This document shows positions 56,938 through 64,000 of a stretch of 64,000 nt of DNA, piece after piece. The first letter of the stretch is position 1; every line of letters starts with the position of its first letter. A program made the position numbers and the translations under genes. The stretch lies in the NCBI GenBank assembly GCA_022843805.1, contig JALHMY010000042.1, positions 1-64,000 of the forward strand. The letters are read 5' to 3'. The notes under the pieces are model-generated. The model did no database searches. It saw only the letters and a list, made by a program, of their open reading frames with translations, and was not told where the DNA came from. This DNA comes from Fuerstiella sp. Lineage in GTDB: Bacteria > Planctomycetota > Planctomycetia > Planctomycetales > Planctomycetaceae.

Positions 56938-57976
56938 CTTCAAATCCCAGATCACGAATCATCCGGAAATCTTCTTCTGCTTTCTGCCCGGGAGTTGTCA
57001 GGTAGTCGCTGACAAACATCGAATTCGCCGGATACAGACCCATGCTTTGCATGGAACGCAAATTGACTTCGCGACCACCAGCGATTCTCAGCTCCGTTGA
57101 GGGGTTTGTCAGCCGAAACATTGACAGCACTTTCAGGCAGTAGCGAGGATCGAGGTGATCCAGAGTCTGCATGGGAGTACCGTCGATTGAGTTCAGAAAA
57201 TTAATCGGAATGGACTCCACTTTCAGCTCGGCCAGCTTAAGAGCCACATCGACGATGTCGTCGTTCGATTCGCCCATTCCCACGATCATGCCTGCGCAGA
57301 GTTCAAGGCCGGCATCCCGACAGATATCGAGAGTTGCGAGCCGATCCCTGAACGTGTGAGTTGAACAGACTTCGGAATGAAATCTTTCGCTCGTATTCAG
57401 GTTATGGTTCACTCGATCGACACCCGCGGCCTTCAGACGCATCGCCTGATCCGGCTCCAGCAGCCCCAGACAGCAGCAGATATGCAGTCCAAACTGATCC
57501 TTGATTTGTCGGACAACATTTGCGACATGATCCACTTCACGGTCAGTTGGCCCGCGTCCGCTGGCAACAATACAATAGGTTCTTGCCTTACTTTCCGCCG
57601 CCTTCCTGGCGCCATCAAGCAGGCGTTCAGCATTCAGCATCGCGTATTTTTCGACGGGTGCATCGGAGATTTTTGACTGCGAACAATAATTGCAGTCTTC
57701 GGGACAAAGCCCGCTCTTGGCGTTTTTCAGGTAGTACAGCTGGACTGAGTTACCGAAGTACCTTTGGCGAACTCGCCAGGCAGCATCGAGGATGCTCAAC
57801 ACCTGATTGTCGTCTGCCTCCAGTATGCGAATCGCATCACCTCGCGAAAGAACTTCCCCGCCCAGTACAGCATCTGCCATTTCCGACCATGACTTCGACG
57901 ATGACAGCATCGAAGCGCATGAACTTTTCGAAACCGGGGCGTCGGTCGTCAGAAATGCAGATTCCGGCGACATCAT
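56873..57976 (-). CDS. bioB: Biotin synthase (367 aa)
   Basis: This radical-SAM enzyme inserts sulfur into dethiobiotin to make biotin. The iron-sulfur motif is CPEDCNYCSQ, preceded by VQLYYLKNAKSGL. Further landmarks are TYCIVASGRGPTDREVDHVA, GVDRVNHNLNTSERFHSEVC, GLELCAGMIVGMGESNDDIV, ESIPINFLNSIDGTP and RIAGGREVNLRSMQSMGLYP; the last holds the Arg that coordinates the [2Fe-2S] cluster. I start at the ATG at 57976 with GGAGAG seven bases upstream; the frame is open to 58048. No other biotin gene is in the window. The 3' end overlaps the phosphotransferase gene on the opposite strand. Confidence 0.95.
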   Translation of the reverse strand: MMSPESAFLTTDAPVSKSSCASMLSSSKSWSEMADAVLGGEVLSRGDAIRILEADDNQVLSILDAAWRVRQRYFGNSVQLYYLKNAKSGLCPEDCNYCSQSKISDAPVEKYAMLNAERLLDGARKAAESKARTYCIVASGRGPTDREVDHVANVVRQIKDQFGLHICCCLGLLEPDQAMRLKAAGVDRVNHNLNTSERFHSEVCSTHTFRDRLATLDICRDAGLELCAGMIVGMGESNDDIVDVALKLAELKVESIPINFLNSIDGTPMQTLDHLDPRYCLKVLSMFRLTNPSTELRIAGGREVNLRSMQSMGLYPANSMFVSDYLTTPGQKAEEDFRMIRDLGFEVTAGDHDAAKLLEFWNQSTLT

Positions 57977-58184
57977 GATTCTCTCCAGGGCAGACAGGCT
58001 GCGAAAAACGGCCACATAACCAACTCGGAACACGACATGGAAAACCATACGTCGCGGAACGCAACATCCTTCCGCGATTCCATGCTGAAACGCGGCAGAA
58101 GTTTATCGACTGTCTGCTTCAGAACACAACTGCCTCATGATTTTTCCACTCTGAAGCCAAACAGAAAAGGGTCCGAATGCAAAC

Positions 58185-58208
58185 GAGGGTGCCTTAGAAG
58201 GCACCCTC
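58185..58208 (-). terminator. Hairpin terminator after the c-type cytochrome gene
   Basis: GAGGGTGCCTT, loop AG, AAGGCACCCTC forms an 11-bp perfect stem. It lies 32 bp downstream of the cytochrome stop on the minus strand, followed there by GTTTGC, so the U-run is weak. Confidence 0.7.
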
Positions 58209-58239
58209 TGACATCTGTCTAAGATTTTCCGACAATTTT

Positions 58240-58656
58240 TTACTTCTTGTGTGCCTTGTGACAGGTAGCGCAGGAAGCTGTCACGCCTTTGAACGCTTCC
58301 AGTGCTCCTGCGGCGTCTTTCGCCTCAATTTTCGCCAGGACCGCTGCACTGCCTTCTCGAAGCTGAGTTGAGGCCTTCGCCCATTCCCCGTCAGGACATC
58401 GACCGTCATCCATCAGCGTATAGCTTGATTCGTTCAGCAGAGCGGCTTTTGTGGCCAGTTCTTCCCATCCCTTATCATCGGTCGGAGCCGTTTTCAGAGC
58501 TTCCCCAAGGCTGCCACATTGCGGCTTTACCAGGCCACTCATCAGTTGTTTGGTTGTCAGTACTCGGGTTTTGCCCTTTTTGACCTGTGCAGGTGAACTG
58601 ACGGACAACACCGAAATCAATCCCAGAACCAGGACCATCCCCAACAATTTTCTCAT
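58240..58656 (-). CDS. Secreted monohaem cytochrome c, c'-type (138 aa)
   Basis: The signal peptide is MRKLLGMVLVLGLISVLSVS, with cleavage near SPAQ. The mature chain is mostly helical and carries a single haem-binding motif, CATCH, just before the C-terminus (VTASCATCHKAHKK). This is the arrangement of cytochrome c' and related four-helix-bundle cytochromes. No second CxxCH is present. The start is ATG at 58656, with AGGGAG nine bases upstream; an earlier ATG at 58665 sits directly against that RBS. Its redox partner is unknown. A hairpin lies downstream at 58185. Confidence 0.88.
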   Translation of the reverse strand: MRKLLGMVLVLGLISVLSVSSPAQVKKGKTRVLTTKQLMSGLVKPQCGSLGEALKTAPTDDKGWEELATKAALLNESSYTLMDDGRCPDGEWAKASTQLREGSAAVLAKIEAKDAAGALEAFKGVTASCATCHKAHKK

Positions 58657-58852
58657 GACCAACATCTCCCTGAATCACGATGCGGAATGATATGGCTGAC
58701 GAGGAGTCAGCGGTGACTCCTGAAATCGGCAGCCAGCCCGATGAGACAAAGCAGATATGTGGATACAAAACTCCACATATCTCCAAGATAGAATTTATCG
58801 TCCTGAGTGTGGAAAACAAGTATCGGGGGCGTAAGGCGCAGTCAGACAATCA

Positions 58853-58934
58853 GTGTCGCCTTTTGCTCCGCAAAAGGATGCTCTTTCGCGGAGCGAAAGG
58901 CGACGATGGCGCTAACTTATTGTTTTCCAGGTCC
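58853..58934. repeat. Dispersed palindromic repeat, family B, copy 2
   Basis: This 82-bp element matches the reverse complement of 28477-28558 at 77 of 82 positions. Its left part holds the inverted repeat, GTCGCCTTTTGCTCCGCAAA against TTTCGCGGAGCGAAAGGCGA. It fills part of the gap between the second hybrid kinase and the cytochrome gene, both on the minus strand. Confidence 0.9.
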
Positions 58935-58994
58935 TTACGGCACTGAACGACATTTAGTGTAAGGTTCAGGTATCTGCTATACAAAACCAGAACG

Positions 58995-61900
58995 CTATCG
59001 GATTCCATCGATCACAGCGCGAACTTTTCGGGCCAGAACCTGCGGAGTAAACGGTTTTTGCAGAAAAGCGTCTGTCGTATCAGTCAGACCGTGCAATACA
59101 ACTGCGTCGTCTGTGTGACCACTGATATACAGCACTCTCATGGCGGGATGATGCTGTCGAAGTGTTTCGACAAGCTGACGGCCACCCATTTCGGGCATCA
59201 CAACATCGGTCACCAGCAGGTCGACAGTTTTGGAAAATCTGTTCATCATTTCGATGGCTGCTGATGCGCGATCTGCTTCAACAACTTTGAACCCATGCGC
59301 TTCGAGAGCAATCCTGGCGATTTTTCTTACATTATCTTCATCCTCCACGAGCAGAATGGTTTCAGTCCCATTGCTGCCGACCGGGCGATTTCGATGGTGC
59401 TTCACTTCGGATAATGCTCGAACGGCGGGAAGCATGATACGAAATTCGGTTCCGGATCCCGCTGTGCTTTCGACGTCGATGTACCCGCCGCATTGCTGAA
59501 CGATTCCATGAACAACGGACAGGCCGAGACCAGTGCCTTTTCCAATTCCCTTGGTGGTGAAGAAGGGTTCAAAGATTTTGCTCTTCACTTCTTCGGACAT
59601 TCCATGACCGGTATCTGCCACGATGAGTTGTGCGTAAAGTCCGGACTTTCGGTTGGTGTAGCCGATGCCATCCGCGGTATCCACTCGAAGGCTGTGTGTT
59701 TCGATCGTAAGTCGTCCGCCTACCGGCATCGCGTCGCGCGCATTAACTGCAAGGTTCATGATTACCTGTTCCAGCTGTCCGGGATCAGCCGAAATCTTTT
59801 CAAGGTCGGGATCCTGGTTCACGACAAGAATGATATCTTCGCCGATCAGACGTCGGAGCATGCGGGCTGTCGATTCAACAACGACATTCAGATCCATCGT
59901 GCGAGGTTCGATAATCGCGTTGCGGCTAAACGCCAGGAGTTGTGAAGTCAGACCTGCCGCTCGCTCACCGGCATCCTTAATCGCCAGCAGCTGCTCGCGC
60001 CGAGCATCCATGCCCGTCAGCTGAGTGAGAAGCACTTCCGTATAACCGTTTATCACTGTAAGCAGGTTGTTAAAGTCGTGAGCAACACCGCCTGCGAGTC
60101 TGCCAACTGCTTCCATTTTCTGTGCCTGGCGAAACTGTTCCTCCAGTCGTTTGACTTCTGTGACATCCCTTGTGAAGCAGCGAATACTGAGCAGCTGACC
60201 GGCTTCCCAGCGAACACTGTAGTCGATCAGCACATCACGAACAGAACCATCACGGCAAACCAGCCTGGCGGCGTACGACTCAACAGTCTCTTTCGAGTGC
60301 AGCCTCCGCAAAATATCATCTGCCACAGCTCGACATTCGTAAAATTCGGAGATATTCCGGCCTGTATACTCTTCGCTGTGATAGCCGAGGAGACTCAGTA
60401 CCGCCGGATTCGCGCGCAGGATGGTGCCATCAGCGGCCAGCAAATGAATTCCGACAGTGGCATTCTCAAAAAAGTCAGCAAACTCCTGCTCGCTTGCTCG
60501 TACGGCTTCTTCGGCTCGTTTCCATTCGGTAATTTCGGTCAGGACACCGCATATTGCGTATGGGAGACCATCTGTCGACAACAGCGGAAAGAGAATGGAA
60601 AGAAATATGCATTCCTGTCCACTGAAGAGTTTGATTTTCTCTTCGAGCTGCAACGGTTGCAGCGTCTCAAAGACCAGTCGATCATTAGCCTCGATTCTTT
60701 CGGCTGTCTCGCGGGGAAACACATCGCGAGCCGTCCTGCCATGCCATTCCTGCTGTGGAATCTGCATTCGCAGGGCACCGTGGCGGTTCACGAACAAGTA
60801 GCGGCCGTCGAGGTTTTTCAGAAAGATGATGGAAGGGGAGAAGTCCAGAACATTTCGAAATCGTTCCTCACTTTCTCGAAGCGCCAGTTCAAAGCGTTTG
60901 CGGTCGGTAATATCCTGAGCAATTCCGCAAATGGCATACGGCTGCCCATTCGTTCGGAAGAGCAGAAACTGCACGGTAAGGCAGGTAATTTCCGGACCGT
61001 TATCGAAAGTCGCTGTTTCTTCGACCTGCTGAGGTCCTCCGCCGAGTATCAGTCGGCGGTCGTTTTCACTGAACATCTCCGCGACAGCGGGAGGCAGCAG
61101 TTCGTCTGCCGTTTTTCCGATCCACTCTGACTGAGGAATTCCAAACAGTTCAGCCACACGTCGGTTGACGAAAAGGTAACGTCCTTCAAGGTCCTTCAGG
61201 TAAATAACCGCAGGGGAGAAGTCCAGTACGCTGCGGAATCGCTGCTCACTTTCCTGAAGCGCCTGTTCGGCCTGTTTCCTCGCTGTTATATCGTGGACGG
61301 AACCGACAAGATGAGTACAGCGACCATCATCTGACATGACGGGTGCAATGCAAACGTCTCCAACCACAACTCCGGCCGGATAAATGGCGGTCTCTTCCCA
61401 GCGAACAATCCGATTTTCTGTGATCGCCTGCTGACAATGATTCCGTACCAGTGAAAGTGATGGTTCGGGAATCACATCCTCAATGCGAAGACCAGAGATC
61501 GTTTCGGCTGCAAGGCCAGTCCGGTTAACAAACGCAGGATTGACGGACTGAAACCGAAGTCCGCCATCTGTGTCGAGCTTTATCAGGAACAGAATATCGG
61601 CGGTCGTCTGATAGATCAGTGACAGCTGAAGGTGCGTTTCCCGCAGTCGTTCTTCCGCCTGCCTGCGATCCGTTATATCAAGGCATGTACCCACAAGACG
61701 CACCGGATTTCCGCTGTTGTCGACAATGACTTGTCCCTGACTTTCAAGCACGCGGATCGTTCCATCGCGACGAACGATCCGTTCTTCCATTCTGAAGCCT
61801 GATTTATCCCGGCACGCATCAGCAATCTTAGTCTGAACCCGCTCCTGGTCTTCGGGATGAATATGACTGAGAAAGCCGTCCAGAGTCATTTCCCTTTCCT

Positions 61901-62942
61901 GGGGAGCATAGCCATAGATGCGATACAATTCGTCGGACCATGACAGTCGACCGGTCACCAGACTCAGTTCGAAAGACCCAAGGTGCGCCAGTGTCTGGCC
62001 GCTTTCCAGCAGAATAGTCTGTCGCCGGAGGCTGTCCTGAGCATCCCATCGATCAGAGATATTCAGCACCGTTGCTATTCCGAGTCCCTTCAGTCCGTTA
62101 CCGGCAGGGCGGAGCCGAACTTCGATCGGGTAAGTCGTCCCATCTCTTCTCTGGCGTCCTGATTCGAAGGTCAGCTGTTCTCCGTGCTGCAGACGCATCA
62201 GCACTGATGCCAGGGCTTCTTTACTGATGTCAGGGCATAAATCAGTAAGGCTCCTTCCGATCAATTCTTCCCGCGTATACTCCAGTTGCCGACAAGCCTC
62301 TTCATTAACGTCAGTGATCCTGCCTGTATGATCGTGCAGAAACAATGCGTCGGAAGCCGAGTTGACAAGCTGTCGAAGGCGAGCTTCGTTTTGACGCAGG
62401 CTGCGAAGCAGGATTTCATGTTCGATTACGATGGCTGCCAGATATTCGACGCAGGCCATCTGTGAAGGAAGCGGAGATTCCGACGTCACCGCCTCAGCAG
62501 TGAATACAACCAGACTACCGAGCACAGGTGCATCAACAGTTTTTCGTGAACAGATACTGACTGTCCAGCATTCAGAAAGACCGGCATTCGCAGCGGCGCT
62601 GTTAACGAGCCGCCATTCGGCGGACGAATGCTCTGCAGACCAGAGACCATCAGCAGTAAAGACGGCCAGTGGGCTGCGGATGACCGGAAACGCAGCAGAA
62701 CCAAGAGCGGCAACGGGCCTCAGCAATTCCAAAGAAGTTTGTGGTCCTGCAATGATCAGTGGCTGATCAGAGTTCAGATCATTCACAATACAGATGGCGG
62801 ATCTCTGGCGCTGCGAATCTTTAATTATCGCCATGAGTTCGAAAAGTACGTCACTGGCGGGAGTTTCCCGGGCAATATGCTCAAGAATTCCTGTCAATAC
62901 TTCACTGTTCAGTAAAGTGGCGTCCGGCGAATCGGCTCTCAT
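58995..62942 (-). CDS. Multi-PAS hybrid sensor histidine kinase (1315 aa)
   Basis: The first 190 residues look like a GAF sensory domain (LLNSEVLTGILEHIARETPA). Six PAS domains follow, including NSASDALFLHDHTGRITDVN, then HLGSFELSLVTGRLSWSDEL and YQTTADILFLIKLDTDGGLR, and two near-copies VLDFSPAVIYLKDLEGRYLF and VLDFSPSIIFLKNLDGRYLF. The kinase core has GRLAGGVAHDFNNLLTVING, the N box VIMNLAVNARDAM and G boxes DTGHGMS and GKGTGLGLSVVHG. A receiver ends the protein (ETILLVEDEDNVRKIARIAL; Asp in LLVTDVVMPEMGG). No membrane helix. The frame is open to 63152, but I chose the ATG at 62942 because the preceding stretch overlaps the ATPase gene and reads as non-protein. Confidence 0.9.
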   Translation of the reverse strand: MRADSPDATLLNSEVLTGILEHIARETPASDVLFELMAIIKDSQRQRSAICIVNDLNSDQPLIIAGPQTSLELLRPVAALGSAAFPVIRSPLAVFTADGLWSAEHSSAEWRLVNSAAANAGLSECWTVSICSRKTVDAPVLGSLVVFTAEAVTSESPLPSQMACVEYLAAIVIEHEILLRSLRQNEARLRQLVNSASDALFLHDHTGRITDVNEEACRQLEYTREELIGRSLTDLCPDISKEALASVLMRLQHGEQLTFESGRQRRDGTTYPIEVRLRPAGNGLKGLGIATVLNISDRWDAQDSLRRQTILLESGQTLAHLGSFELSLVTGRLSWSDELYRIYGYAPQEREMTLDGFLSHIHPEDQERVQTKIADACRDKSGFRMEERIVRRDGTIRVLESQGQVIVDNSGNPVRLVGTCLDITDRRQAEERLRETHLQLSLIYQTTADILFLIKLDTDGGLRFQSVNPAFVNRTGLAAETISGLRIEDVIPEPSLSLVRNHCQQAITENRIVRWEETAIYPAGVVVGDVCIAPVMSDDGRCTHLVGSVHDITARKQAEQALQESEQRFRSVLDFSPAVIYLKDLEGRYLFVNRRVAELFGIPQSEWIGKTADELLPPAVAEMFSENDRRLILGGGPQQVEETATFDNGPEITCLTVQFLLFRTNGQPYAICGIAQDITDRKRFELALRESEERFRNVLDFSPSIIFLKNLDGRYLFVNRHGALRMQIPQQEWHGRTARDVFPRETAERIEANDRLVFETLQPLQLEEKIKLFSGQECIFLSILFPLLSTDGLPYAICGVLTEITEWKRAEEAVRASEQEFADFFENATVGIHLLAADGTILRANPAVLSLLGYHSEEYTGRNISEFYECRAVADDILRRLHSKETVESYAARLVCRDGSVRDVLIDYSVRWEAGQLLSIRCFTRDVTEVKRLEEQFRQAQKMEAVGRLAGGVAHDFNNLLTVINGYTEVLLTQLTGMDARREQLLAIKDAGERAAGLTSQLLAFSRNAIIEPRTMDLNVVVESTARMLRRLIGEDIILVVNQDPDLEKISADPGQLEQVIMNLAVNARDAMPVGGRLTIETHSLRVDTADGIGYTNRKSGLYAQLIVADTGHGMSEEVKSKIFEPFFTTKGIGKGTGLGLSVVHGIVQQCGGYIDVESTAGSGTEFRIMLPAVRALSEVKHHRNRPVGSNGTETILLVEDEDNVRKIARIALEAHGFKVVEADRASAAIEMMNRFSKTVDLLVTDVVMPEMGGRQLVETLRQHHPAMRVLYISGHTDDAVVLHGLTDTTDAFLQKPFTPQVLARKVRAVIDGIR

Positions 62943-63111
62943 GACCAGTGTCTGTCTTCTAAGAGGAAGAAAACGCAATTGTCGTGAGAGGGTACCAAAC
63001 GGCAGCAAATCTGTCTTCGGCACTCCGTGCTGTGGCGGGCGCTCGAAAAACAGGCAGATTCCGCGATCTCTGTTGCTGGTGCGTGCACGCCGATATGAAC
63101 GACGTGTATGC

Positions 63112-64000
63112 TCAGGACATGGCAGAGAAGTAATTTTCCACAGCCGCATCAAACGCTGCGTTGCTCAGCTGCAGCGGCTGTGCATGATACTGGCAATAGT
63201 TCTTTACCTGCAACAGCAGGTCGCGCGGCTGACAGAGTCGGAAGGGGCGGACACCTTCATAATGATTTGTTACCAGGTAGTCGATCACATCCGGCATATA
63301 TTCGAATCCCATGACTCCGCACATGATCCTGCAGAGTTCCCGAAATTCTTCTTCCGAAGGATCCGGGACCTCGATCTTATAGGGAATACGGCGAAGAAAC
63401 GCACCGTCCACCAGATCTTTGGGTTCCAGGTTGGTGGAGAATACGATCAGCTGGTCAAAAGGAACCTGTATTTTCTTACCACTGGGCATGTTCAGAAAGT
63501 CATACCGTTTTTCGAGCGGCACGATCCATCGATTCAGCAGCATATCGACCGGCATCTTCTGACGACCAAAGTCGTCGATAACGAGAGTGCCGCAATTGCT
63601 CTTCACCTGCAGCGGAGATTCGCAGATCTTGGACTGAGGATTCTGGCTGACTTCCAGTTCGTCCATAGTGAGTTCACCCCCGGCAATGATCGTCGGGCGT
63701 TTGATCTGAATCCAGCGACGATCAATATCGAGTGAGTCCAGTAGTCCGCTGTTTGTCGACTGATCCTCAACCTCTTCATGAATTCCCGGGTCAAAGATTC
63801 GCATGATTTCACCCTCAATGCAGATTGCCCGAGGGATCCACACGGTTGACCCGAACGCAGCTGTTACTCGTTCAGCGATACTGGTTTTGCCGTTTCCAGG
63901 CTCACCGAAAAGAAACATTCCGCGTCCGGAATTGATGGCAGGGCCCAGCCGATTCATCATCGCCTGATTGATAATCAGCCCTTTAAAGGCTCGTTGAAGG
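63112..64000 (-). CDS. AAA-type ATPase, MoxR/RavA-like (5' end outside the window)
   Basis: The frame is open to the right edge. The visible part begins [20 protein letters not shown]. Walker A is [20 protein letters not shown], the Walker B-like strand is [20 protein letters not shown] and the sensor-1 strand is [20 protein letters not shown], followed by the Arg finger in [10 protein letters not shown]. The C-terminal lid is helical ([20 protein letters not shown]). Walker B here is IDDFGR rather than the usual DE, but this ATPase type is known in planctomycetes. Its partner protein and function are not shown. The internal ATG at 63960 is probably not the true start. Confidence 0.85.
   Translation of the reverse strand, partial: LQRAFKGLIINQAMMNRLGPAINSGRGMFLFGEPGNGKTSIAERVTAAFGSTVWIPRAICIEGEIMRIFDPGIHEEVEDQSTNSGLLDSLDIDRRWIQIKRPTIIAGGELTMDELEVSQNPQSKICESPLQVKSNCGTLVIDDFGRQKMPVDMLLNRWIVPLEKRYDFLNMPSGKKIQVPFDQLIVFSTNLEPKDLVDGAFLRRIPYKIEVPDPSEEEFRELCRIMCGVMGFEYMPDVIDYLVTNHYEGVRPFRLCQPRDLLLQVKNYCQYHAQPLQLSNAAFDAAVENYFSAMS

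Noticed and set aside
62943-63152. Extended N-terminus of the second hybrid kinase up to 63152
   Set aside because: The extra 70 residues are basic and unstructured and overlap the ATPase stop; the ATG at 62942 starts the protein-like part.

Overview
The window looks like chromosomal DNA of a planctomycete (Planctomycetota). The call rests on gene content: a DUF1501 Tat-exported protein, two DUF1080 (3-keto-disaccharide hydrolase) proteins, a PQQ-type beta-propeller protein, a Ser/Thr kinase with DWG in place of DFG, a UvrA made of two full copies in one chain, a eukaryotic-type (GSII) glutamine synthetase, an archaeal-type phosphoglycerate mutase, and a four-helix-bundle protein of the 23S-IVP type. 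No phage, plasmid, CRISPR or secondary-metabolite locus is visible. Most of the window is housekeeping and envelope genes, with a few decayed patches.

Layout. 1-680: a 185-bp tandem repeat. 705-9504 (minus): an envelope cluster of two TPR proteins, an ExbB/TolQ channel, two ExbD/TolR proteins, a small receiver-like protein and an isoprenylcysteine-methyltransferase-like membrane protein. 9707-14021 (plus): Ser/Thr kinase, DUF1499 protein, a broken GT2 glycosyltransferase, a lipid-A-N-domain protein and an ArnT-like GT39 transferase. 14048-22972 (minus): a CPA2 antiporter with an EIIA-like tail, and the 2375-residue double UvrA. 23282-28422 (plus): a DUF1080-LamG protein and a multi-PAS hybrid histidine kinase. 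28690-31367 (minus): a PRMT-like methyltransferase and two secreted proteins. 32068-35504: the four-helix-bundle protein and a DUF1501-LRR fusion.

36010-39453 (plus): hibernation factor, Gfo/Idh oxidoreductase, a damaged terC and a Ca/Na antiporter. 39454-41084: a gene graveyard with NhaR-like and GAF-kinase remnants beside tRNA-Arg(CCG). 41354-43003 (minus): a histidine kinase and a small membrane protein. 43441-47667 (plus): PQQ-propeller protein, DUF1080 protein, an orphan SecD P1-head-like protein and GSII. 48115-49716 (minus): a neutral-ceramidase-like protein. 50038-56937 (plus): apgM, sat, rpoD and an APH-like kinase. 56873-64000 (minus): bioB, a c'-type cytochrome, a second multi-PAS hybrid kinase and an AAA ATPase that runs off the window edge.

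The most notable features are the double UvrA with a C-terminal tail that itself looks duplicated, two families of dispersed palindromic repeats (each with two copies in opposite orientation about 30 kb apart), and several clear cases of gene decay (GT2, terC, nhaR, GAF kinase). All calls come from reading the sequence by eye; no database search was run.
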